A DNA stretch of 36,425 nucleotides from Clostridium sp. CAG:1193. GTDB lineage: Bacteria > Bacillota_I > Bacilli_A > RF39 > UBA660. The notes below the pieces were generated by a model that was given only the letters and a program-made list of their open reading frames with translations, did no database searches and was not told where the DNA came from. The DNA is taken from assembly GCA_000436255.1 (NCBI GenBank), contig HF990764.1:1-36425 (forward strand), given 5' to 3'. Both the position numbers and the translations under genes were made by a program. Numbering within the stretch: position 1 is the first letter of the stretch; each line of letters begins with the position of its first letter. Of the stretch, positions 15,714 to 23,520 are shown one piece after another.

Positions 15714-16229
15714 TTATTTTTCTCTTTTTATAAATAATATTATTAATATAGTTGTAATTACAATAATCAATAATGGTGCTATTCTAAAAAATGTCCACTC
15801 AAATGAATGCCATAATGTTCCAATAACAGACCATTCAGGATTACCATAATCCCATGTTAAATAGGGACTACCTAATAATGCTAATAAAACGAAGAAAAAT
15901 ATTAAACATATGTCTATTATTAGTAATACTATAATTTTTCTTTTTCTTTTTTGTTTTTGACTAATCGATAATTGTTCATTAATTACTTCCAATTTTTCAG
16001 ATATTACTTTTAAATCATTTGTTTCTTTTTCCTCTATACTTTCTCCAAGAATTTCACTAACTGGCGTTTCAAAAAGTTCTGATATTTTTATTAGCATTTC
16101 AGCATCTGGAACAGATAATCCTGTTTCCCATTTTGAAATTGTTTGTCTTACAACATTTAACTTAATACTTAATTCTTCTTGTGAAAGTCCCTTGTTTTTT
16201 CTTAATGTTTTTAGATTATCTTTTAACAT
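15714..16229 (-). CDS. XRE regulator with two membrane segments, 171 aa
   Basis: Residues 4-60 are a clear XRE helix-turn-helix (LKTLRKNKGLSQEELSIKLNV, recognition helix RQTISKWETG). A coiled linker (~64-95) leads to membrane segments at about 99-119 and 149-167 with a Trp-rich loop between them. This is a common Firmicute membrane-tethered XRE type, often beside transporters; here no transporter is adjacent. Likely its own transcription unit with terminator. The ribosome site is AAAGGAG. Target unknown. Confidence 0.8.
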   Translation of the reverse strand: MLKDNLKTLRKNKGLSQEELSIKLNVVRQTISKWETGLSVPDAEMLIKISELFETPVSEILGESIEEKETNDLKVISEKLEVINEQLSISQKQKRKRKIIVLLIIDICLIFFFVLLALLGSPYLTWDYGNPEWSVIGTLWHSFEWTFFRIAPLLIIVITTILIILFIKREK

Positions 16230-16359
16230 ATTACAATTTCTCCTTTCATCAAGTTAAGTTTATTACAAATATGCCGTTGCTACAAGCAATGTATTTTAAC
16301 ATTTGATTTTGCAATTAATTGTAAATAAAAATTAACTATTTCATAACTATTTTACCATA

Positions 16360-16380
16360 CAAAAAGGAACTTTCGTTCCT
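16360..16380 (-). terminator. Terminator of the radical SAM mobile-pair operon
   Basis: AGGAAC / GTTCCT stem with a GAAA tetraloop and TTTTTG on the minus strand (16365-16370, 16375-16380). The cargo 3' motif is at 16381-16391, right after the stop. Confidence 0.8.
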
Positions 16381-16398
16381 AATATCTTAATCTTCCGA

Positions 16399-17298
16399 TT
16401 ATTTATTCCTAGATGATTGTCTTATTTTTTCATGATAAAAATAATTAATTATTATAGGTTTACCAGTTGGATTCTTTAAAAATGGTTCTTCATCTATAAC
16501 ATACATAAAACCATTTTTATTAGAATATTCTTTTACTTTATTATCTAATTCTTCCCAATATGATAAATCTTTTTTAGTGTATATTTTAGTATATAATTCT
16601 TTTAAATCTGGATGCTTCTCTTCAATATATTTAATAATAGTAGGTTTAAAAGTACCTCTTAGATTCAAATTTTCTAACCATATATAGTCACAAAAATCTT
16701 TTATTTCTTCTATTATAGAAAAGACATCGGTAATTCCCGGGAAGATTGGAGAGATAAAACAAGTTGTTCTAATACCTGCTTCATGAACTTTTTTCATAGC
16801 ATCTATTCTTGATTTAATAGATGGTGCTATATCCATATCATTTTTAAAATCTTCATCTAATGTATTTATTGACCAAGCAACTAATGGATTAGGATATGTT
16901 TTTATTAAATCTATATCTCTAGTTACTAAATTAGATTTTGTTGTAATTATTAGGTTTATACCACTTCCTTGCATTTCTTCTAAAAATGCTCTTGTTCTTT
17001 TATATTTTGATTCAAAATAATTATAACCATCAGTTACAGATCCAACAATCATTGTTTTTCCCTTATACTTTTCTGGATTTTTAATTTTATCCCACATCTT
17101 AACATCTAAAAACATTCCCCAGTCTTCCTGATGACCAGTAAATCTCTTCATAAATGTGGCATAACAATATTTACAACCAAATGGGCAACCAACATATGGA
17201 TTAATTGAATAACCAGCGATTGGTAAATTAGATTTTGTTAATACTGTATCTACTTTTGTTTCTTTAATAACTATATTTTTTAAATCTTTTGCTTCCAT
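16399..17298 (-). CDS. Radical SAM mobile pair protein B (SPL-like)
   Basis: A 299-residue radical SAM protein of the spore photoproduct lyase-like group. The cluster motif GCPFGCKYCYA puts a [4Fe-4S] on C38, C42 and C45. GSVTDGYNYFESKYKRTRAFLE and ITTKSNLVTRDIDLI are the typical following barrel strands, and WSINTLDEDF and FISPIFPGITD resemble the Rv2578c/SPL-like pattern. Context fits the NCBI 'radical SAM mobile pair' system: rSAM A, MarR, rSAM B in one operon on mobile elements. The reaction is unknown; DNA or nucleotide repair is only a guess from the SPL relation. It follows the MarR gene with a 2-base gap and ends the operon. Confidence 0.85.
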   Translation of the reverse strand: MEAKDLKNIVIKETKVDTVLTKSNLPIAGYSINPYVGCPFGCKYCYATFMKRFTGHQEDWGMFLDVKMWDKIKNPEKYKGKTMIVGSVTDGYNYFESKYKRTRAFLEEMQGSGINLIITTKSNLVTRDIDLIKTYPNPLVAWSINTLDEDFKNDMDIAPSIKSRIDAMKKVHEAGIRTTCFISPIFPGITDVFSIIEEIKDFCDYIWLENLNLRGTFKPTIIKYIEEKHPDLKELYTKIYTKKDLSYWEELDNKVKEYSNKNGFMYVIDEEPFLKNPTGKPIIINYFYHEKIRQSSRNK

Positions 17299-17300
17299 TA

Positions 17301-17726
17301 TTATTCCTCCAAATTAGAAATTATTCTTTCTAGATAATTTTCAATTTCATTTATTTCTTTATCACTAAAATTTTTATAAAAAGTATTACTCATTTTATTT
17401 GATATATCATTATAATCTTTTTCTAATTCTTTTGCCTTATCAGTAAGCATTATCTTTATACTTCTTTTATCTTCACTATTATCTTTTCTTCTTATTAAGC
17501 CTTTTTCTTCCATTCGGTCTAACATACTTGTAAGAGAGGTTTTAGCTAATCCTGTTATTTTTCCTATTTCTTTAATAGTTAATTCTTTATTATTCCACAA
17601 AGAATATAGTATTACTCCTTGAGATCCGTTAAACTCATCAATATTTTTTTCTTTTAATAATTCATTAAATTTTCTTGAACTTATTTTTTGAATTTGATTT
17701 ATTAAATATCCGCCATTATTATTCAT
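17301..17726 (-). CDS. MarR-family regulator of the radical SAM mobile pair
   Basis: A 141-residue winged-helix MarR protein: GSQGVILYSLWNNKELTIKEIGKITGLAKTSLTSMLDRMEEKGLIRRKDNSEDKRS is the full HTH and wing with the conserved D-x-R. N- and C-terminal helices form the dimer part. It overlaps rSAM A by 8 bases and lies 2 bases before rSAM B, so it is translated as the middle gene of the operon. An 8+8-bp inverted repeat at the rSAM A promoter (18403-18424) is its probable operator, suggesting autorepression. MarR proteins usually release DNA on binding a small molecule or being oxidised; the signal is unknown. Confidence 0.88.
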   Translation of the reverse strand: MNNNGGYLINQIQKISSRKFNELLKEKNIDEFNGSQGVILYSLWNNKELTIKEIGKITGLAKTSLTSMLDRMEEKGLIRRKDNSEDKRSIKIMLTDKAKELEKDYNDISNKMSNTFYKNFSDKEINEIENYLERIISNLEE

Positions 17727-18387
17727 TGTTTAAAAACTCCTTGGGGAACTCTTGAATCATTTCATTTTCATTTATAATACCTAGCAAATCTTCTTTCATG
17801 AAAACTGGTATTCCTTGTTCTTTACATTGATTATATATGTTAAATACCCATTCTTTTTTAGAATCTACTTTCCCTTTTCTATTACCTGTTTCTGTCCCTA
17901 TAACAACCCATGATATGTCAGTTAGATCAAGTTCTCCTACATCATCAAACATTGGCTCAAAAGTAACGTGATAATGCTTGGCTTTAATATTATTTCTTAA
18001 ATCATCTATTCTATGTTTCTCTTTAGATGATGTAACCGTTACTCCAAACCATCCATTATCTGGAGTTTTATTTAATTTAATATTTTCAGGCCTTTTAGTT
18101 AAAAACAAATATTGAGTATCTATGTTGTTGTTTATTTTTTCAAATACTTTCTCTAACCAATCATTATTCCAACCAGATAAATCACTTTGCCCAGTTAAGA
18201 AATAAGCTTTATGTCTTTTATTATCTAACATTTTTAATTTATTCTCAAAGAATTCAGGATTATTAAAATCATCTATTGTGTGAAATCTATTATTGTTTAT
18301 TCTTGCATAGCAATATGCACATCCTATGTTACAACCTATTACAATATTAATATTTTTTATTGTATCCTTAATACATTTAATAGCCAT
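17719..18387 (-). CDS. Radical SAM mobile pair protein A
   Basis: A 222-residue radical SAM protein with the cluster motif GCNIGCAYCYA (C19, C23, C26). It then shows FLTGQSDLSGW, YLFLTKRPENI, GWFGVTVTSS, VTFEPMFDDVGELDLTDISWVVIGTETG and the end WVFNIYNQCKEQGIPVFMKEDL, which recall the phage Gp37/DUF5131 group. Short for a radical SAM enzyme, so an open or partial barrel, perhaps completed by a partner. Paired with rSAM B and MarR it fits the 'radical SAM mobile pair protein A' family. Function not known. It is first in the operon, with GGTGAT before the ATG and a candidate MarR operator upstream. Confidence 0.82.
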   Translation of the reverse strand: MAIKCIKDTIKNINIVIGCNIGCAYCYARINNNRFHTIDDFNNPEFFENKLKMLDNKRHKAYFLTGQSDLSGWNNDWLEKVFEKINNNIDTQYLFLTKRPENIKLNKTPDNGWFGVTVTSSKEKHRIDDLRNNIKAKHYHVTFEPMFDDVGELDLTDISWVVIGTETGNRKGKVDSKKEWVFNIYNQCKEQGIPVFMKEDLLGIINENEMIQEFPKEFLNNE

Positions 18388-18402
18388 TTAAATCACCAAT
18401 AT

Positions 18403-18432
18403 AATAGTACCATATAGTACTATTTATATCAA
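18403..18432 (-). promoter_or_regulatory. Promoter with candidate MarR operator
   Basis: A perfect inverted repeat AATAGTAC-N6-GTACTATT spans 18403-18424, the size of a MarR site. A possible -35 TTGATA (18427-18432) and weak -10 TACTAT (18404-18409, 17-base spacer) overlap it. The predicted RNA start is very close to the ribosome site, so the exact promoter is uncertain; the operator is better supported. Confidence 0.6.
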
Positions 18433-18456
18433 TATAAAAGGAACAAATTGTTCCTT
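18433..18456 (-). terminator. Terminator of the GNAT / SPL-like operon
   Basis: Near-perfect palindrome AAGGAACAATTTGTTCCTT followed by TTATATT on the minus strand. The cargo 3' motif ATTAAGATATT is at 18460-18470, between stop and hairpin. Confidence 0.7.
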
Positions 18457-18482
18457 CTTAATATCTTAATATTGCGATCATT

Positions 18483-19370
18483 CTAGAATAATGATATTTG
18501 TTCATTATCCTTTATTTCTTTTTTATATGCTTTAATAATATCTTTCATATTATAAAGTATTCCATACTTATCACATTCATTAGTAAACACTTTATATAAT
18601 GATTTATAGTTAGGAACAGCACAATTATATCTTTCTCTATAATATTTGATATATTTTTCTTTTAAACCTTTAAAATGTTTATCTAATTTTTCAAAATAAT
18701 AATCTCTTTGATTTTCTCTTAAAGTCATTCCCATATATGTATGAATAAACTTTGCTCCACTTTCATAAGCCTTTTTAACTAATTTCTTAATATCTTCTTC
18801 ATCATCAGTAATAAATGGTAAAACTGGATTCATCATTATTCCTGCAAATATACCATTATCGGATAATGTCTTTATTGCTTCAAATCTTTTAGAAGATGTA
18901 CATACGTGGGGCTCAATTATTTTAGATAATTCATCATTAGGAGTTGTTATTGTAAATTTAATTATTACATTATTCTTTGAATTAATTTCTTTAAGTAAAT
19001 CTAAATCTCTTAAAATCAAATCACTCTTTGTATCAATAGAAACTCCAAAGTTATATTTTGATATAAGTTTTAATGCTCCTCTTGTTTGCTCATATTGTTT
19101 TTCAAGTGGATTATAAGTATCAGACATTGATCCAATACCTACAACACCTTTTTCTTTCCTTTTAGATAATTCACTTTCTAATATTGCAAGTGCATTTTCT
19201 TTTCCTTTAGGAATATCAAAATTATCTATATGATAGCAATTACTTCTACTATCACAATATATACACCCATGAGAACAACCTCTATATAGGTTCATGTTAT
19301 AATCTATACCATACCAATCAGAACCATATTTAACTTTTGATAGTATAGTTTTTGCTTTTACAAATTCCAT
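18483..19370 (-). CDS. SPL-family radical SAM protein (Rv2578c-like)
   Basis: A 295-residue radical SAM protein related to spore photoproduct lyase-like enzymes: NLYRGCSHGCIYCDSRS carries the cluster cysteines C32, C36 and C39. VGIGSMSDTYNPLEKQYEQTRGAL is the matching second strand and helix, followed by VSIDTKSDLILRDLDLL and IMMNPVLPFITD. It is a full-length, uninterrupted member of a broad Firmicute family of unknown reaction, separate from the mobile-pair proteins. It sits 1 base after the GNAT-YoaP gene, so those two form an operon. It is the third radical SAM gene within 3 kb. Confidence 0.85.
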   Translation of the reverse strand: MEFVKAKTILSKVKYGSDWYGIDYNMNLYRGCSHGCIYCDSRSNCYHIDNFDIPKGKENALAILESELSKRKEKGVVGIGSMSDTYNPLEKQYEQTRGALKLISKYNFGVSIDTKSDLILRDLDLLKEINSKNNVIIKFTITTPNDELSKIIEPHVCTSSKRFEAIKTLSDNGIFAGIMMNPVLPFITDDEEDIKKLVKKAYESGAKFIHTYMGMTLRENQRDYYFEKLDKHFKGLKEKYIKYYRERYNCAVPNYKSLYKVFTNECDKYGILYNMKDIIKAYKKEIKDNEQISLF

Positions 19371-19371
19371 A

Positions 19372-20115
19372 TTACTTAATTAACTTCTCAAAGGCATTTG
19401 CATTTAATATTGTATTTGAAACAAATTTTCCTTTATAAAAGTTTGCCCAGTTATTAAATACACATGGAGCATTCTTTGCTTTCTCTAATGAGTCTATTTT
19501 TATAAAATCTAATTTTATTCCTTTATCTTTGGCATAATCAGATAATTCTTTTACTTCATATTCTACATAAGGACATTCATTTGAATAATAAATAGTAAAA
19601 TCTTGACTATCAATTTCCATCTTTCTAGCACTATCACTAAATTTAGGTGTTTCTTTATCATCAAAAGAAAGTGCCATTAATTCATAATCATTAATTGTAT
19701 CTACAACTTTAAATCCATAATGTTCAAAGAATTTCTTATCTCCAATAAATGGTTTCTTCTTTTGTGATACTAATGTACAAACACCACTCATTTTTTTAGA
19801 TTTAGCATCTTCAATAGCATATTCTAATAATTCTTTACCAATACCTTTTCCTTTAAAACTACCTGCTACCCATAAGCAATAAATATGCATATAATTTTTA
19901 CCATTGATAGGAACCCAAGCAGTTTCTATCGGTTCATACTCAATAAAGATTTTACCTCTTGCATTTAGCTTTCTAAATACATGACCATCTTTTAATTTGC
20001 TTTTAATCCATTCTTTCTTTTTATCAACCCCATCTTGATGTTTAGGATCACCAATTGCACAACAAATATGTTCTTCATCAATATTCTTTTCATCTAAATT
20101 AATATACTCATTCAT
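19372..20115 (-). CDS. GNAT acetyltransferase with YoaP-like C-terminal domain
   Basis: The 247 residues join a GNAT N-acetyltransferase (~1-150; acetyl-CoA loop FKGKGIGKELLEYA near 87-100) to a YoaP-type thioredoxin-fold tail (~172-247; YYSNECPYVEYEV with Cys181 and a second Cys near 218). B. subtilis YoaP has the same layout; its substrate is unknown. The N-terminal part keeps a W-x-P and YMHIYCLWV core. It is first in an operon with the SPL-like radical SAM gene, with its own extended -10 promoter. The pairing suggests both act on the same target, but this is inference. Confidence 0.82.
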   Translation of the reverse strand: MNEYINLDEKNIDEEHICCAIGDPKHQDGVDKKKEWIKSKLKDGHVFRKLNARGKIFIEYEPIETAWVPINGKNYMHIYCLWVAGSFKGKGIGKELLEYAIEDAKSKKMSGVCTLVSQKKKPFIGDKKFFEHYGFKVVDTINDYELMALSFDDKETPKFSDSARKMEIDSQDFTIYYSNECPYVEYEVKELSDYAKDKGIKLDFIKIDSLEKAKNAPCVFNNWANFYKGKFVSNTILNANAFEKLIK

Positions 20116-20133
20116 AGTTCACACCTCATATTA

Positions 20134-20142
20134 ATTATATCA
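20134..20142 (-). promoter_or_regulatory. Extended -10 promoter of the GNAT / SPL operon
   Basis: TGATATAAT on the minus strand about 20 bases before the ATG. No clear -35. The same nonamer marks the VanZ, hsdR and 3.3-kb promoters. Confidence 0.5.
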
Positions 20143-20171
20143 CAAGAATATACTTTTTTATCTTCTTTTAC

Positions 20172-20192
20172 TAATCGGAATATTACTATTTT
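20172..20192 (+). repeat. Inverted copy of the cargo 3' motif at the relaxase boundary
   Basis: On the plus strand, TAATCGGAATATTA followed by CTATTTT matches 17 of 21 positions of the minus-strand motif after rSAM B (16381-16401). It begins at the relaxase stop and marks the edge between core genes and cargo. No terminator hairpin is seen here. Confidence 0.4.
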
Positions 20193-21468
20193 ACGAATAC
20201 TCTTTTTCTGATTGAAATAGTTTATCAAAATCTCTTTGAGCTTCTTCTAATTCATCATTGATATTTCTTACTGCTTGTCTTATTTGATATTTGTTTTTAA
20301 ATTGCATATTTCTATTATTAGAAGATAAAGCATTTAATAAAATATCAAATCTAGATCTAGTTCTACTCTTTTTATACTCTTTATATACTGCTTCTTGTAA
20401 TATTTCATTTTCAGATATTTTAGATTTTTTATATTTATAACTAGCATGATTAACAATAGCATTTAAAATATAATTATCAAGATATTTCTTTTTATTTTTA
20501 ATTAAAGAATCATCAACTGTATCAAGATTATTTTCTTTTGATAATTCACTAAAATAATTATTAATACTATCTAAAGTATTTTGAAAATTAGAATAATCTT
20601 TTTTAAACTCTGGATTATCTTTTGAAAAAATATGTTTTTTTATTTCTTTAGTAAGTTTTATAATTTCCTTATTCTTAATAGAATTAAATTTTATCTTTTG
20701 ATCTTGATGTTCTCGTTTTTCATTTAGTAATTCTCCAAGTTTTATTATTTTTTCTTCTAATAAAATATCATCTTTATCTTTTAATAAGAAATTTTTTTCT
20801 TTTGGATTAAAATAACTTTTTAATATATCTAACTCTTCATTTGTTTCTTTTAATAATGGTGTAAAAACTTTTTCTTTTTTTATATAATGTAGAATTAAAT
20901 TTTTAAAGTATCTTAATTCTTCTTTGCTTAGCTTACCTTTAGTTCTATATTGTAATTTACCATAAGACTCATAATTTGGTTTCTTCTCTGCAAAAGAAAG
21001 GTGAAAATGCAGATGTTCTGTATTTGTATGTAAAGAAAATTGATAACTCATATTTTTAATATCTTTAAATCCACACTTTTTTAAAAAATCTGGAATAATT
21101 TCTTTAGCAAGTTGTTTCTCCAATTTTTTAATATCTGCATTTTCTTCTAAAAAACCTTCTGGAAAAGAAATAACTAATTTATATATATTAGAATTTTCTA
21201 TATATTTTTCATATTGTTTTTTTCTTTTCTCTATTTCATCTTTAGTAGCATATTCTCCATTTTCAAACATAATATTCATTTCTTTATCTTTTCCTATTTT
21301 TCCACTAAAATAATCTAACATAAAAAATGCTTTCTTTTTAACATCTGCATAATAATCAAACATATTCATTGTTGAATTATATACAGCTTGTTTTGTACTG
21401 TATTGAAAATTTAAATTTTTATAACTTGGAGTATATTTATTCATTACTACTACTTTTGGACTAGTCAT
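20191..21468 (-). CDS. Conjugative relaxase (MobL/MobP type)
   Basis: Relaxases nick oriT and stay bound to the transferred strand. The 425 residues show an N-terminal ~200-residue relaxase domain with the metal-binding three-His motif as H147-x4-H152-x-H154-x-H156 in LHTNTEHLHFHLSFAEKK, and several early Tyr (including Y12, Y16, Y23) that could be the nucleophile. The rest is a long, Lys/Glu-rich helical region. It most resembles MobL/MobP2-type relaxases of Firmicute elements. It overlaps the RHH gene by 8 bases. A candidate oriT lies 0.9 kb upstream at 22343-22594. The three-His motif is intact, so activity is expected. Confidence 0.88.
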   Translation of the reverse strand: MTSPKVVVMNKYTPSYKNLNFQYSTKQAVYNSTMNMFDYYADVKKKAFFMLDYFSGKIGKDKEMNIMFENGEYATKDEIEKRKKQYEKYIENSNIYKLVISFPEGFLEENADIKKLEKQLAKEIIPDFLKKCGFKDIKNMSYQFSLHTNTEHLHFHLSFAEKKPNYESYGKLQYRTKGKLSKEELRYFKNLILHYIKKEKVFTPLLKETNEELDILKSYFNPKEKNFLLKDKDDILLEEKIIKLGELLNEKREHQDQKIKFNSIKNKEIIKLTKEIKKHIFSKDNPEFKKDYSNFQNTLDSINNYFSELSKENNLDTVDDSLIKNKKKYLDNYILNAIVNHASYKYKKSKISENEILQEAVYKEYKKSRTRSRFDILLNALSSNNRNMQFKNKYQIRQAVRNINDELEEAQRDFDKLFQSEKEYS

Positions 21469-21778
21469 TGAATAAATCTCTACTATATCTTGATTTAAAC
21501 TCTTTTAAAGCTTTATTATTAGATATTTTTCTTAACTCTTCTATTTCCATATCACAATAAAACTGTTCTAAAAAATCTTTAATATATGATTGTCTTGAAT
21601 ATATTTTATTCATTAATTTATTAGTCATATTAACTTGTTCATTTAATTCATTATTAAATAATCCTAGTTCAATCAATCTTCTCATGCCCTCTGATTTGGA
21701 TATGTTATTTACATAACAATATTCATCTATTCTTTTCTTTAAGTCATCAGACATTCTAATATGTGGATTTGCTTTCAT
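21461..21778 (-). CDS. MobC/RHH-type relaxosome protein
   Basis: A 105-residue protein whose start, PHIRMSDDLKKRIDEYCYVNNISKSEGMRRLIELGL, is a ribbon-helix-helix fold like MobC/MbeB accessory proteins, followed by a helical tail. These bind near oriT and help the relaxase open DNA. The overlaps with the genes on both sides (4 and 8 bases) place it in the relaxosome operon. Ribosome site weak, consistent with coupling. Confidence 0.8.
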   Translation of the reverse strand: MKANPHIRMSDDLKKRIDEYCYVNNISKSEGMRRLIELGLFNNELNEQVNMTNKLMNKIYSRQSYIKDFLEQFYCDMEIEELRKISNNKALKEFKSRYSRDLFND

Positions 21779-22197
21779 AATTCCCTGCCCATATATTTGG
21801 AACTTTCTTTTATATGTTTCATAACTAAATCATCATATTCTTCAGAATTTTCTATATCATAAGAAATATCCCATACATCTTCTGGTTCAAAATCTATTCC
21901 CATCTCTTGTGATGTAGAGTATATTTTTTTATCTAACTTACTAAATAATCCATCAAAATAGAATACCATATCAAATTCTTGTCTTTTCTCATCATAATCT
22001 AATTGAGCAACATTTTCATTTTGATGAACTGCTTCAATTATTTCTTTTATATGTGATTTTATATAGTCATGAGATTCTTCATCATAATCATCTAAGAAAT
22101 CATTTAAACTTACAATATAATTAAAACTTGTAGTTTTATCCATTCCATAATTAACTATATCATTTGCAATCAATTTATTTAGATTCAATTTTTCCAT
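21775..22197 (-). CDS. Hypothetical acidic protein in the relaxase operon
   Basis: 140 residues, strongly acidic in the C-terminal half (EPEDVWDISYDIENSEEYDD). No family is recognised. It overlaps the 55-residue RHH gene upstream by 23 bases and the RHH gene downstream by 4, so it is co-translated with them and probably belongs to the relaxosome. It has no membrane segment. Confidence 0.7.
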   Translation of the reverse strand: MEKLNLNKLIANDIVNYGMDKTTSFNYIVSLNDFLDDYDEESHDYIKSHIKEIIEAVHQNENVAQLDYDEKRQEFDMVFYFDGLFSKLDKKIYSTSQEMGIDFEPEDVWDISYDIENSEEYDDLVMKHIKESSKYMGREL

Positions 22198-22342
22198 AAT
22201 CCTTTTCCTCCTCTAATAATTTATAGATAGCTATTTCTAGTAATTGATTAGCCATCTTATTCATACTTAGCCCTTTTTCAGTAGCTAACATTTTTATTCT
22301 ATCTTTTAGTCTTTTATTTACATATAACTTTAATTCGTACAT
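22175..22342 (-). CDS. 55-residue Arc/RHH-like DNA-binding protein
   Basis: A small gene with a perfect ribosome site (AAGGAGGTAATA). The sequence MYELKLYVNKRLKDRIKMLA, then EKGLSMNKMANQLLEIAI, fits a short ribbon-helix-helix: one strand and two helices. It is the first gene after the repeat-rich oriT candidate and overlaps the next ORF by 23 bases. It may repress the operon or bind the repeats next to it (inference). Confidence 0.72.
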   Translation of the reverse strand: MYELKLYVNKRLKDRIKMLATEKGLSMNKMANQLLEIAIYKLLEEEKDYGKIESK

Positions 22343-22376
22343 TATTACCTCCTTAATTACTGTGGTCTATTTGGGT

Positions 22377-22594
22377 CTAATTTCAACCACAAATTCTATA
22401 AATTTTATAACTAAAATTTTAAGAGCATAAGAGATTTTCCCTAAAATATAAAGAATCCTAAATTTCATTAAGATTCTTTATAGGGAAAAACTTATTTTGC
22501 ACTTGCAAAATTGAACCACGATTGTGGTTGAAATTAGTATGTAATCCTTTTGATTACTTGAAAAATTTGTGGTTTTAATTGTGGTTGAAATTAG
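22377..22594. other. Candidate oriT / relaxosome region
   Basis: The only sizeable gap in the transfer block is full of repeats. TTGTGGTTGAAATTAG occurs at 22522-22537 and 22579-22594 and inverted at 22377-22392; a related AATTTGTGG lies at 22563-22571. A 9+9-bp split hairpin joins 22435-22443/22481-22489 and 22449-22457/22472-22480 with a 5-base bulge. An 8-bp palindrome with a 2-base centre lies at 22494-22511. AACCAC-GATT-GTGGTT forms a small hairpin at 22515-22530. The place, just upstream of RHH and relaxase genes, is typical of oriT. The long hairpin could also end the M23 transcript. The third repeat copy overlaps the end of the M23 gene. Confidence 0.55.
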
Positions 22595-23519
22595 GAATTT
22601 CTCCAGGTTTTAATCTTGGATATGGGTCTAAGTCAAAATTAGTATTTGGTCTAAATGTTGGCATTTTATCAGAAAAATCAATTAGACTCATTCCATCTAC
22701 ATTATTACCATCTTGTTGTACTTGATAATGTAAATGAGGTCCAGTTGAATATCCAGTTGTTCCAACTCCAGCAAGTTCATCACCAGCTTTAACATTATCA
22801 CCAACTTTTACTTTTGCTGTATCTGGGTATAGATGTGCATACCAAACTGTATATGTAATTTCTTCATCAATTACACATTTAATTTTAATTTGATTTCCTC
22901 CACCAGCTGAAGTATTGGTAACATTTTCTTTTTGAGTAAAACTTACTTGTATTACTTCTCCATCACAAACAGCTTTAACTGGGGTTTTATTACCAGCTGC
23001 TAAATCCCATGCTGAATGTACATCAGATTTACCAAAAACAATTCTTTCTTCCATAAAAAAAGAAGTAACTGTTGCTTTTGAAAAATCTATTGGTGGAACA
23101 AATGGTTTATTTTGTTCTACATCAAGTTGATCACTTGAATCTAGTTCTTTACAAACATCATAAATTTTATATTTATTTAAAACACATACTTCACTAATAG
23201 GCATCAACTTATTTGAATCTCTATCAATATTGTCTATATAAATATCATAAAAAGATAGTTTTTCATCTTCCAAGTAGAAATATAATATTCTATTTAAAGG
23301 AACATAACCATAACCATTTTTTAGTGCTTTATTTAATGTTTCTTTATATTTATCAGCATAATCCATATTGTTTTCAACATAATTATCCGTTATATTTGCA
23401 CCAAAGAAATCTAAAATCATTAATACTGGAACAATAATAACAATAGCCATACAAATCATTCCAGCACTACTTCCAAATACCACTTTTTTTAACAAAGCAT
23501 TCTTTTTCTTTTTAACCAT
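22575..23519 (-). CDS. Membrane-anchored M23 wall hydrolase of the conjugation system
   Basis: 314 residues. A membrane segment (~17-37) is followed by an unknown external stretch and a LytM/M23 peptidase domain (~150-290) that cuts peptidoglycan cross-bridges. Zinc and catalytic residues are in place: H168-x3-D172 (HSAWD), H229 (YAHL) and H262-x-H264 (PHLH). Gram-positive conjugation systems use such an enzyme to let the channel pass the wall. Unlike many ICE versions, no separate lysozyme-like (SLT) domain is seen. It is last in the VirB operon and ends inside a repeat of the candidate oriT. Confidence 0.88.
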   Translation of the reverse strand: MVKKKKNALLKKVVFGSSAGMICMAIVIIVPVLMILDFFGANITDNYVENNMDYADKYKETLNKALKNGYGYVPLNRILYFYLEDEKLSFYDIYIDNIDRDSNKLMPISEVCVLNKYKIYDVCKELDSSDQLDVEQNKPFVPPIDFSKATVTSFFMEERIVFGKSDVHSAWDLAAGNKTPVKAVCDGEVIQVSFTQKENVTNTSAGGGNQIKIKCVIDEEITYTVWYAHLYPDTAKVKVGDNVKAGDELAGVGTTGYSTGPHLHYQVQQDGNNVDGMSLIDFSDKMPTFRPNTNFDLDPYPRLKPGEIPNFNHN

Positions 23520-23520
23520 A

